Shown here: piece after piece, positions 1-8,858 of the stretch | Layout of the letters: the number at the start of each line of letters is the position of its first letter | How positions within the stretch are numbered: the stretch's first letter is position 1 | Assembly (NCBI GenBank): GCA_963695135.1 | Contig: CAVOGA010000005.1 | Location: 62,001-126,000, forward strand | Direction: 5' to 3' | Length of the DNA: 64,000 nucleotides | Source: Marinihelvus sp963695135 | Lineage (GTDB): Bacteria > Pseudomonadota > Gammaproteobacteria > Xanthomonadales > SZUA-36 | The notes under the pieces: generated by a model | Seen by the model: only the letters and a program-made list of their open reading frames with translations | Told to the model about the DNA's origin: nothing | Databases searched by the model: none | Made by a program: the position numbers and the translations under genes

Positions 1-2
1 GT

Positions 3-1499
3 GCAACCGTCAGCCGGAACCTGCACGAGGACTGGATCTATTCCAATTGCTCCTACGTCTGCAGCCTGCTGCGTCCGGAAATCTATCGCGAACTGGACCT
101 GGCCAAATACGGGCTGCAGGTCGTGCCCTACGGCGGCTCGGTCACCATCAGCCAGAACGGCGATTACCTCGGCAGCTACACGGACAGCGATGCGTCGCGG
201 CGCGAAATGATGCGCCACAGCCACCGCGATGCGGATGCGGAGCACCGCTACTGGCGCGACATCATGCGCCAGGCCCGCTTCATCCGTCAGTTCCTGCTGC
301 GCACCGCGCCGGACCCCACCTCCTTCAAGCCCCGGGACCTGCTCGAACTGCTGCACCTGGGCCGCAAGTTCTGGGACCTGGGCGAGCAGACCATTTACGA
401 CACGATCCGCTTCTACACCATGAGCATCTCGGACTTTCTCGACGAGTATTTCGAGAACCCGCTGATCAAGGCGGCGCACGCGGGCAGCGGCATCATCGGT
501 TCCGCCCTGGGTGTCATGTCGCCGGGAACAGCCTACGTGCTGCTCCATCACGCCATGGGCGACGTGGACGGCACCGCCGGCGCCTGGGGCTTTGCCCGCG
601 GCGGCATGGGCGCCATCGCCAACGCGATGCACGCCTGCTACGAGGACAACGGCGGCACGACCGTGGCCGGCTCCGGCGTTGAGCACATCATCGTCAAGGA
701 CGATCAGGTTACCGGCGTCGCCCTGGAAAACGGCGATGAGTACCATGCGGACATCGTGGTTTCGAACATGACCCTGCCACGCACCTTCCTGGAATGCATG
801 GATCCCAAGGACCTGCGGCCCGAGTTCCTGGAAAAATGCCGCAACTTCAAGATCCGCGGCTCCTCCGGCAAGCTCAATATCGCCCTGGAAGGCGTGCCCG
901 ACTTCCCTGCCCTGCGCGGCAACCCGGAACTGATCAAGGCGGACATGCACCTGATCGATTCCATCGAGCGCCTGGAGCGGGCCTACGACGACTGGAAAGA
1001 CGGCACCTGGTCGCGCGACCCCTACATCGACATGCTGATGCCGTCGCTGACCGACCCGACCATGGCCCCGCCGGGCAAACATTTCATGTCCGTCTTCGTG
1101 CAGTACGTGCCGCCAAAAATCCGCGGCAAGGACTGGACCGACGAGGACCGCGACGGCTTCCGCGACACGGTCCTGAACCAGATCGAAAACTACGCACCCG
1201 GCTTCAAAAAGCTGATTGCCCACGTGGAGGTGCGCACCCCCCGGGAACTGGAAAACGAGGTCGGCCTGACGGAGGGCAACATTTTCCAGGGCGAACTGAC
1301 CATGGACCAGCTGCTGTTCAACCGCCCGATACCCGGCTACGCGCAATACCGGGGGCCGGTCAAAGGCCTGTGGATGTGCGGCTCCTCCAACCACCCCGGC
1401 GGCGGCGTGATGGCCGCACCGGGCGCCAACGCGGCGCGCGAGATTCTCATGGACCTGAAGAAACCCAACACGGTGCCGGAGGGCTGGCTCGATGACTAA
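3..1499 (+). CDS. FAD-dependent oxidoreductase, phytoene-desaturase-like family (5' partial)
   Basis: The gene enters from outside the window. The first complete codon is at position 3 and the frame is open for 498 residues to TAA at 1497. The missing N-terminus would carry the dinucleotide-binding GxGxxG fingerprint. The C-terminus holds the second flavin-contact motif of the phytoene dehydrogenase/amine oxidase superfamily, CGSSNHPGGGVM followed by a Gly-rich APGANAA stretch. Family members oxidise C-C or C-N bonds with FAD. The neighbours are a paralogue overlapping by 8 bases, a GcvT-like protein and aldehyde and CoA enzymes, so a catabolic dehydrogenase acting on a small substrate is more likely than carotenoid desaturation; no phytoene synthase (crtB) is present. 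The family call is firm, the substrate is unknown. Confidence 0.85.
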   Translation, partial: ATVSRNLHEDWIYSNCSYVCSLLRPEIYRELDLAKYGLQVVPYGGSVTISQNGDYLGSYTDSDASRREMMRHSHRDADAEHRYWRDIMRQARFIRQFLLRTAPDPTSFKPRDLLELLHLGRKFWDLGEQTIYDTIRFYTMSISDFLDEYFENPLIKAAHAGSGIIGSALGVMSPGTAYVLLHHAMGDVDGTAGAWGFARGGMGAIANAMHACYEDNGGTTVAGSGVEHIIVKDDQVTGVALENGDEYHADIVVSNMTLPRTFLECMDPKDLRPEFLEKCRNFKIRGSSGKLNIALEGVPDFPALRGNPELIKADMHLIDSIERLERAYDDWKDGTWSRDPYIDMLMPSLTDPTMAPPGKHFMSVFVQYVPPKIRGKDWTDEDRDGFRDTVLNQIENYAPGFKKLIAHVEVRTPRELENEVGLTEGNIFQGELTMDQLLFNRPIPGYAQYRGPVKGLWMCGSSNHPGGGVMAAPGANAAREILMDLKKPNTVPEGWLDD

Positions 1500-3079
1500 G
1501 CCCACAAGCCAAACCCCTAGAAAAACCTCCCGCAGGAAGCCCGCCTCCGCCATCATTATCGGCGCCGGCCATAACGGCCTGACCTGCGCCGCTTTCCTGG
1601 CCCGCGCCGGCGTGCGCGTGACCGTGCTGGAAGCCTCCGACCGCGTCGGTGGCGCAGCGGTGACCCGCGAGTTTGCCCCCGGCTACCGGGTGTCCGCGGG
1701 CGCGCACCTGCTTTACGGACTGGATGACGGGCTGCGCCGCGACCTGGCGCTCGAGCGTCACGGGCTGCGCATGGCCGCGGAGGGTCTGCACACGATCGCC
1801 CTGGCCGAAGACGGCCAGTACCTGTCGATAGACAAGGGCACGCTGGGTGGCCCAAGCGCCCTCAACGATGACCGTCCGGCCATGGCCGAGTACTACCGGC
1901 AGATGAGCGCCTTTGCGCAGGTCATCTGGGATCTGCGCGACCAGGTACCGCCGCGCCTCGGGACCCTGCACAAGAACGACCTGCTGGCGCTCGGCAAGCT
2001 GGGTCTGAAAATCCGCCGCCTGGGCACCGATGACATGCGCGAATTCCTGCGCATCACGGGGATCAACGTGTTCGATATCCTGCAGGAACGCTTCGAGAGC
2101 GATTTGCTCAAGGGCGCCCTCAGCCTGGACGGCACCCTCGGCACCTTCCTCGGACCCCGCTCCAACAACAGCGTGTTCTGCGCCCTGCACCGCTTCGGCC
2201 AGGGCAAGGGCTACAGCATTCCCGCCGGCGGCATGGGCGCCCTGACCGTGGCGCTGGACGCCGCCGCGCGGGCCGCAGGCGCCAGCGTGCGGGTCGGCAC
2301 CAGGGTCAGCGAGATCCGCATGGACTTTGACCGGGCCTGCGGCGTGACGCTGGAGGATGGCGAGCAGCTCGATGCGGACGTCGTGATCTCCAACGCCGAC
2401 CCGAAAACCACCTTCGAGCAGTTGCTTGGCGTGCGCAACATCGAGGCGGGCTTCGCGAACCGGATTCATAACATCCGCACCCGCGGCTGCGTGGCCAAGC
2501 TGCACCTGGCCCTGGACCAGCCGCCGCAGTTCGCCGGACTGGATGCGCAGCAGCGCGGCCAGCGCCTGCGTGATCGCCCCGGACCTGACCTACGTGGAGC
2601 ACGCCTTCAACCACGCCAAATACGGCGAGCATTCCGCCAGCCCGGTGATGGAAATCTCTGTGCCCAGCATCTTTGACGACAGCCTGGCCCCGGCCGGCAA
2701 GCACGTGCTGTCCGCCAACATCCAGTGGGCGCCCTATGACCTGAAAGGCGGCTGGGATGATGCGCGGACCGGCTTCCAGGACCGCTGCATGGAGATACTC
2801 GAGGCCTACGCCCCGGGCATCGGCAAGCTGGTCACCGCCAGCGAGCTGCTGACCCCGGCGGACCTGGAACAGCAATTCGGCATGACCGGCGGGCACTGGC
2901 ACCATGGTGAACTGTCGCTGGACAGCTTCTTCATGCTGCGCCCGGTACCGGGCGCCGCCCAGTACCGCACCCCGGTCAACGGCCTGTACCTGTGTGGCGC
3001 AGGCAGCCACCCGGGCGGCGGCGTGATGGGCTGCGCCGGTCGCAACGCCGCCGACGTTATCCTGAGCAAGGGAGCCTGA
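1492..3079 (+). CDS. FAD-dependent oxidoreductase, phytoene-desaturase-like family (one apparent frameshift)
   Basis: This paralogue of the preceding gene starts at ATG 1492 inside its 3' end, so translation is probably coupled. The N-terminus has the FAD/NAD fingerprint IIIGAGHNGL (about residues 21-30), followed by the Glu of VLEASDRVGGAA that binds the ribose. The C-terminus carries CGAGSHPGGGVMGCAG, the flavin motif shared with its neighbour. The frame changes once between about 2545 and 2575: upstream ends near GLDAQQ, downstream resumes at VIAPDLTYVEHAF. Both halves align end to end with one full-length protein of about 529 residues, so a single-base consensus error is the simplest reading. 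Two adjacent desaturase-fold enzymes may form a heteromer or act on successive substrates; that is inference. Confidence 0.82.
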
Positions 3080-3083
3080 ACGA

Positions 3084-4289
3084 ATGAAAACCTTCAAGAT
3101 CGACTCGCGGGACCACTACAAGCAAAAGGTCTTCCCGAGCCCTTTCCATGCCCGCCAGGCCGAACACAACGAGAACCAGGAATGGTCGCGCTGGTATGAC
3201 TACCTGTCCGTGCCCGCCTATACGGATGCGACGCTGGAGTATTTCGCCGGACGCAATACCTGCGGCGTGTTCGACATCACGCCCATGACCAAGCACCGCA
3301 TCCTCGGACCGGACGCCGAAGCGTTTCTGAACCGCCTGGTGACCCGCGATGTGCGCAAGATCAAACCCGGCCGCGTCGGTTACGCGGTCTGGTGTGACGA
3401 CGAGGGGCGGGTCATCGACGACGGCACGATCTTCAACTTTGGCCCGGGCGATTACCGGCTCTGCTCCCAGGAGCACCAGATCGACTGGCTGATGATCAAT
3501 GCGCGGGGTTTCGACGTGGATATCGTCGAGGATACGCACGAGGTGGCCGGCCTGGCGCTGCAGGGACCGACCTCGGCAGCCGTGCTGCGGAAAATGGGCA
3601 TCAAGGAGGTTGAGGAGCTGACACCCTTCGGCCTGGTCCAGATCGACTGGGAAGGCGGCAAGCTGACCCTGTCGCGTACCGGTTTCACCGGCGACCTGGG
3701 TTACGAGCTGTGGGTCGAGCCGGACAAGGCGGAAACGCTGTGGGATCAGCTGTTCGAGGCCGGCAAGCTGCTTGGCATCAAGGCCATGGGCTCGGAGGCG
3801 CTGGAAATGCTGCGCATCGAGGCCGGCTATCATCCTGGCGGCAACGGATTTTTCACCCGCCATGCACACGGTGCGGCCGCACAACACCCGTTCACCCTTC
3901 GAACTCGGCCTGGGCTGGCTGGTGCATTTCGACAAGCCGGTATTCAACGGTCGCAACGCCTGTTGCACGAGCGTGATAAGGGCTCGCGCTACGCGCTGGT
4001 CAAGCTGGATATCGAGGACAACAAGCCGGCCCACCACTCCTACGTCTATGACACGCGCGAGCGCAAGATCGGCTGGGTAACCTCGGCGCTGTGGTCGCCA
4101 TCAGCCAAGAAGAACATCGCCCTGGCGACGGTCAAGGCGCCCCACGGCAAGGTCGGCGAAAAGATGATGGTGGAAATTTATTACCAGCGGGAGCTGGCCT
4201 GGAGCCGCAAAATGGCCAAAGCCGTGGTGGTCAAAGATCCCTTCTGGGACCCGCCCCGCCGTCGGCAGACCCCGCCGGCAGATTTCTAG
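3084..4289 (+). CDS. GcvT-like aminomethyltransferase / folate-dependent C1 transferase (two compensating frameshifts)
   Basis: About 401 codons, the usual size for glycine-cleavage T-protein relatives, starting at ATG 3084 four bases after the previous stop. Visible family signatures are GVFDITPMTKHRILGPDAEAFLN near residue 60 (split here by family variation), LALQGPTS near 155, and the SRTGFTGDLGYELWV block near 195, which shapes the tetrahydrofolate pocket. Between about 3840 and 3960 the best protein lies in the next frame (DFSPAMHTVRPHN, ELGLGWLVHFDK), then returns to the first frame at LLHERDKG: two compensating shifts. No gcvH or gcvP is nearby, so it is unlikely to be the glycine-cleavage subunit. 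Relatives demethylate DMSP, dimethylglycine, sarcosine or aryl methyl ethers. Next to FAD oxidoreductases it probably moves an oxidised methyl group to folate. Confidence 0.78.
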   Translation: MKTFKIDSRDHYKQKVFPSPFHARQAEHNENQEWSRWYDYLSVPAYTDATLEYFAGRNTCGVFDITPMTKHRILGPDAEAFLNRLVTRDVRKIKPGRVGYAVWCDDEGRVIDDGTIFNFGPGDYRLCSQEHQIDWLMINARGFDVDIVEDTHEVAGLALQGPTSAAVLRKMGIKEVEELTPFGLVQIDWEGGKLTLSRTGFTGDLGYELWVEPDKAETLWDQLFEAGKLLGIKAMGSEALEMLRIEAGYHPGGNGFFTRHAHGAAAQHPFTLRTRPGLAGAFRQAGIQRSQRLLHERDKGSRYALVKLDIEDNKPAHHSYVYDTRERKIGWVTSALWSPSAKKNIALATVKAPHGKVGEKMMVEIYYQRELAWSRKMAKAVVVKDPFWDPPRRRQTPPADF

Positions 4290-4291
4290 GC

Positions 4292-4319
4292 CGGCTCGTG
4301 CGTATCCCGCGACGAGCCG
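4292..4319 (+). other. Hairpin between the GcvT-like gene and the acyl-CoA synthetase
   Basis: An 8-base perfect inverted repeat, CGGCTCGT at 4292-4299 and ACGAGCCG at 4312-4319, lies in the 64-base gap between two genes of the operon. No T-run follows, so it is not an intrinsic terminator. It could stabilise or separate the mRNA segments, or be chance in GC-rich DNA. Confidence 0.35.
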
Positions 4320-4353
4320 CCGAAGCCACACCCCGCCGAAGGCCGGTGCCCCT

Positions 4354-6481
4354 GTGAGCCACCGCCTGGACCCGCTGCTGCGCCCGCGTTCCATTGCCGT
4401 GATCGGCGCCAGCGAACGTGAGCACTCGGTGGGCCGGCTGACCCTGCAAAACCTGCAGACCGGGGGCTTCAGCGGCCCGGTCTACCCGGTCAATCCGGGC
4501 CGCGACAGCGTCCTGGGCCTGCGCTGCTATTCCTTCCCTGTGCCGCGTTGCCGGAAACCGTGGACCACGTGGTGTTCTGCCTGGCCGACCGGCACCTCGA
4601 AGCAGCGCTGGACAGCGCCATTGAACACGGCGCGAGGGCCATCACCCTGATGTCGCAGCTGATCGTGGAGGGCGATCCGGACTTCGCGGAGCGCATCCGC
4701 CAGCGCGTCTGGTCGAGGCCGGATTGCTGGTCTGCGGCCCCAATGGCATGGGCTTCTATAACCCGCGCGATGGCGTCTGGGTCTGCGGTTTCGACACCCG
4801 GAACAACCACCGTCCCGGGGGCAATGTGACCCTGATCAGCCACTCCGGCGCCGGCATGTCCGGCATCGTGGACTGCGAGGAACGCATCGACTTCAACCTG
4901 GCGGTGTCGACCGGCAGCGAGTTCACCGTGGGCGTCGCGGACTACATGGATTTCGTCATCGAGGAGCACCAGCCGCGCGCCATCGGGCTGTTCCTGGAGA
5001 CCGCCCGCGACCCGCAGGCGTTACGCAAGGTGCTGGCGAAAGCCTTTACGACGCGGCATCCCGGTGGTGGCCGTGAAGGTGGGCCGCACGGCCCTGTCCG
5101 CGCGCCTGGCCCAGTCCCACTCCGGCGCCGTGGCCGGCGAGGACGCCGCCTTCCAGGCAATTTTTGACCGCTACGGGGTGCAGCGGGTCGGGGACATGCA
5201 CGAACTGGTTACGGCCCTGATGCTGTTCGCCCAGCCCCATCCGCTGCCGGACGCGGGCGGCCTCGTCACCCTGCACGACTCCGGCGGTGAGCGGCAGCTG
5301 CTGATCGACCTGGCCGACGAGCTCGGCACCCCGCTGGCGGAGCTGAACTCCGCCAGTGTTGCAGCGCTCGAACAGCGGCTCGATCCGGGCCTGCCGGCGG
5401 TCAACCCGCTGGACGCCTGGGGCGCCGGCGGCAGCGATGCGGACCAGATCATGGCCGATTGCCTGGGCATCATGATGAACGACCCGGACGCCGCCATCGG
5501 CGCCGTGGTCCACGACCGGGCGCCGCTCTCCATGCTGTACCCGGAGTACCTCGAATACCTGCGCAAAGGCCATGCAGCCTCCGGCAAGCCTGCCGTCCTG
5601 GTCGCCAACCACCAGGGCAGCGGCAGCTGACCCCATGGCGGTTGCCATGACGCGGGAAGGCTTTCCCGGTGGTGGACGGCTTGCGGCCATTCCTGGTCGC
5701 CGTGCGCGCCCTGCTCGCCTGGCGCGATGCGCAACAGCGCCCGCCCATGATGCTGCCACAGGTCGACGGCAACGCGCTTGCGGGCCTCGAGGCGGCGCTG
5801 ACCAGCGGTGCAGCAATTGGTGAAGCGCAGGCCCTGGAGCTGCTCGGCGCCTGCGGCCTGCCGTGTAACCTGACCCTGGAAGCGGCCAGCCGGACAGAAG
5901 CCCTGGAAGCCGGCCGGCAACTGGGTTTTCCCGTGGTCATGAAGAGTGCGCTACCCGGCCTGCATCACAAGACCGATCAGCAGGGCGTGCACCTGGGCCT
6001 GGCGGATGAGGCCGCCGTAACCCGGGCGTGGACCGACCTGTCGCAGCGACTGGGGCCGCAGGTCAGCGTGGCGCGCATGGCTCCGCCGGGCGGCACCGAG
6101 CTGTTCCTTGGCATGGTCCAGGACCAGCACTTCGGGCCGCTCGTCGTGCTGGGCTTTGGCGGCATCCACATGGAAGCCCTGCACGACACGGTATGCGCCG
6201 TGCCGCCGTTTGACGAGGCGGAGGCGCACCGCCTGCTGGCGCGACTGCGCCTGAAGGCCCTGCTGGCGCCGGCCCGCGGCAGAGCCGGCCCGGACCTGGG
6301 GGCTTTCGCAAAGTGCGCCGCGCAATTCTCCGTGATTGTCGCGTCATTGGGCGGCGCGCTGCAGGAACTGGATCTGAACCCGGTCCTGGTGCACGAGTCC
6401 GGCTGCCTGGCCGTTGACGCCCTGATTTTGCCCGCCCGGGCGGCGGATCTGAAACCCAACAACAAACGGAGGGCTTCATGA
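4354..6481 (+). CDS. NDP-forming acyl-CoA synthetase (acetate-CoA ligase family), several apparent frameshifts
   Basis: The gene starts at GTG 4354 and ends at TGA 6479-6481, overlapping the next ATG in an ATGA junction. About 709 residues, the normal length for a fused alpha-beta NDP-forming synthetase. Domain order is clear: CoA-binding Rossmann domain (SIAVIGASERE near residue 14, PETVDHVVFCL), succinyl-CoA-ligase-like domain (CGPNGMGFYN, LISHSGAGM, then AQSHSGAVAGED), and a C-terminal ATP-grasp domain (GFPVVMKSALPGLHHKTD, FGGIHMEALHD, ELDLNPVLV). The His in LHHKTD and the Ser-Gly-rich loops fit the phosphohistidine mechanism. The frame changes near 4530, 4710, 5050, 5630 and 5665, yet every domain is present in order, so sequence error is preferred to a dead gene. 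It should convert an organic acid plus CoA and ATP to acyl-CoA. Confidence 0.78.
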
Positions 6482-8002
6482 GCCTTGAACGTATTGCAAA
6501 CCATTCCCTGGCCGACTGGCAGGCCGTTGCGGATCGCCTCGCGGGCCGATTCGAAACCCGTCACTTTATTGACGGGGAACTGTGTGATTCGGTCGACGGC
6601 GGTCGCTTCGAGTCAGTCAATCCGGCCACCGGCGAGGTGCTTGCAGAGATGGCCGCCGGCACCGGCAAGGACATCGACCGGGCCGTCGCCGCCGCCAAGC
6701 GCGCCTTCGAGGCCGGGCACTGGTCCCGCATGGAGCCCCGTGAGCGGATGCGGGTGCTGTACCGCTTCGCTGAACTGGTGGAGGCGAACGCGGAGGAACT
6801 GGCGATCCTGGACACGCTGGACATGGGCAAGCCGATCGGCGACATGGTGAGCGTGGACATCCCCCTGGTGGCGGAGACCATCCGCTTCATGGCCGAATGC
6901 ATTGACAAGGTCGACGGCTCGGTCACCAATACCGCCGATGACCAGCTGGGCATGGTGCTGCGCCAACCACTGGGCGTGGTCGGCGCGATCACGCCCTGGA
7001 ACTACCCGCAGCTGATGGCCGCCTGGAAGTTCGCCCCGGCCCTGGCGGCCGGCAACGCGCTGATCCTGAAACCGGCCGAGCAGTCACCGCTCAGCGCAGT
7101 GCGCCTGGCGCAGCTGTTCATGGAAGCGGGCGGTCCGGCCGGGATCTTCAATGTCGTTAATGGCCCCGGCGAAACCGCCGGCAAGGCGCTGGCGCTGCAC
7201 ATGGATGTCCGCAAGCTGACCTTCACCGGCTCCACCGCCGTCGGCAAGCTGATCATGCAGTACGCCGGCCAGTCCAATCTGAAACACGTCGGCCTGGAGT
7301 GCGGCGGTAAATCGCCGCAGCTGTTCCTGGCGGACCTGCCGGACATGGGCGCCGCCATCGAGGCCGCCTATGGCGGAATCTTCGAAAACATGGGCGAGGT
7401 CTGCAACGCCGGCTCGCGGCTGCTGGTGGAGCGCACGATCTATGACGAGTTTCTGGAGCGCTTCAAGGCGGAAGGCGAGCACGCCTACCGCCCGGGCAAC
7501 CCGCTGGACCCGGAGACCAGCATGGGCCCGCTGGTCACCAAGGCGGACCAGCAGCGGGTGCTTGCGATGATCAACGCCGGCCGTGCAGGAGGGCGCGCGA
7601 CTGGTTTTCGGCGGCGATGCGCCCGCGGCCCTGGAGCCCGGCGCCTTCGTGAACCCGACGCTGCTCGCCGATGTGCGCACAGACATGAGCGTGGCCCAGC
7701 AGGAGATTTTCGGCCCCGTGGCCAGCGTAATTCCCTTCGACGATGTCGACGAGGCGCTGGCGATCGCCAATGACACGGACTACGGCCTGGCGGCGAGCGT
7801 CTGGACCCGCGACATCGACCGCGCGCTGCGCCTGGTGAAGCGGATCGAGGCCGGCATGGTCTACGTCAATGGCTATGACCTGGGCGACTTTACCCAGCCC
7901 TTTGGTGGCTGGAAGCAGTCCGGCAACGCGCGGGACGCGTGCATGGACAGCTTCAAGAGCTACACCCAGACCAAGGCCTGCTGGATTCAGTTGTCCTCGT
8001 AA
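6478..8002 (+). CDS. Aldehyde dehydrogenase, PuuC-like (gamma-glutamyl-aminobutyraldehyde dehydrogenase type), one frameshift
   Basis: About 508 codons from ATG 6478, preceded by an AGGAGG-like CGGAGGGC. NAD-dependent ALDH signatures are intact: TPWNYP near residue 176, FTGSTAVGK for the Rossmann loop, the general-base Glu in LECGGKSP, and the catalytic Cys in GEVCNAGSR. The frame changes once near 7590 (MINAGRA to VQEGARLVFGG), after which EIFGPV and the FGGWKQSGN end typical of the family follow. The C-terminus (GNARDACMDSFKSYTQ) and overall pattern resemble E. coli PuuC, which oxidises gamma-glutamyl-gamma-aminobutyraldehyde. The PuuA-like gene three positions downstream supports that sub-family call, but a different gamma-glutamylated or free aldehyde is equally possible. 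Confidence 0.82.
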
Positions 8003-8025
8003 ACGTTGCGCAAGGTGAGCCCGGC

Positions 8026-8844
8026 ATGAGCGAAATTCGAGTCAGTTATGCAGTTGATGGGCCGATCGCCACCATCACCATGGACCGGGATGCCAAGCTC
8101 AATGCGATCGACGATGCCATGGTCCGGGCCCTGCTCGAGGCCCTGGCGCGTGCCGAGGGCGACCCGCGGGTACGCGCGGTTGTCCTGACGGGCGCCGGCC
8201 GGGCTTTTTCCGCCGGCTTTGACCTTTCAGAAACTTACCCGGCCCAACCGGGCGAAGACGCGGTCGCCGCCGAAATCGATCGCGATTTCTCTTTTATCAT
8301 GCGCTTCTGGGATGCGGAAAAACCCGTCATCGCGGCGGTGCACGGCGCCTGCCTGGGCGGCGCCTTCGAGCTGATGCTGGCCTGTGACCTGTGCGTGGCG
8401 GCCGAGAACAGTCGCCTCGGCGAACCGGAAGTGACCTTCGGCAGCGGCATAGTCGCCATGCTGCTGCCCTGGTTCTGCGGGCCGCGTCGTTCAGCGGAAC
8501 TCCTGCTCCGGGGCGAACAGCATTTTGACGCCCATCGGGCCGAGCGCTGGGGCCTGGTCAACCGCGTCGTGTCCAGGGAGCAGCTGCAGACTGCGGCACA
8601 CGAACTGGCCATGGACGTGGCGCGTAACGACGCACACGCGGTGCGTCACGCACGCCGGGCGATCAAGGACGGGTATGATAAGGCGGGCTTCCGCGAGGCC
8701 ATGGCCGAAGGCGTGCGCCATTGCATCAGCGTTGAACGCGAGCCCAGCGAGGAAACCACAGAGTTTCACCAGCGCCTGCGGGACGACGGCCTGGCCGCTG
8801 CCCTGGCCTGGCGCGACAACAAGGTCAACACGACCGGCACATAA
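8026..8844 (+). CDS. Enoyl-CoA hydratase/isomerase family protein
   Basis: A 272-residue crotonase-fold protein starting at ATG 8026, 23 bases after the aldehyde dehydrogenase. The N-terminal strand VDGPIATITMDR, the oxyanion-hole segment GAGRAFSAGFDL (about residues 55-66) and the second oxyanion loop HGACLGGAFELMLACDL (about 104-120) are all present. In classical hydratases the second catalytic Glu lies in a GxPExxLG motif; here the equivalent is LGEPEVTFGSG, which keeps the Glu. The enzyme should act on an acyl-CoA, presumably the product of the synthetase two genes upstream. Hydration, isomerisation, or hydrolysis of the acyl-CoA cannot be told apart from sequence. Confidence 0.88.
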   Translation: MSEIRVSYAVDGPIATITMDRDAKLNAIDDAMVRALLEALARAEGDPRVRAVVLTGAGRAFSAGFDLSETYPAQPGEDAVAAEIDRDFSFIMRFWDAEKPVIAAVHGACLGGAFELMLACDLCVAAENSRLGEPEVTFGSGIVAMLLPWFCGPRRSAELLLRGEQHFDAHRAERWGLVNRVVSREQLQTAAHELAMDVARNDAHAVRHARRAIKDGYDKAGFREAMAEGVRHCISVEREPSEETTEFHQRLRDDGLAAALAWRDNKVNTTGT

Positions 8845-8858
8845 GCAGAGGGAGAAGC

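Noticed and set aside
1447..2505. A 352-codon open frame on the reverse strand
   Set aside because: It lies opposite the second FAD oxidoreductase, has low-complexity composition typical of antisense frames in GC-rich DNA, and no family motif.
3..3079. Carotenoid biosynthesis locus
   Set aside because: The two oxidoreductases have the desaturase fold, but no phytoene synthase, lycopene cyclase or prenyltransferase is nearby, and the other neighbours are catabolic.
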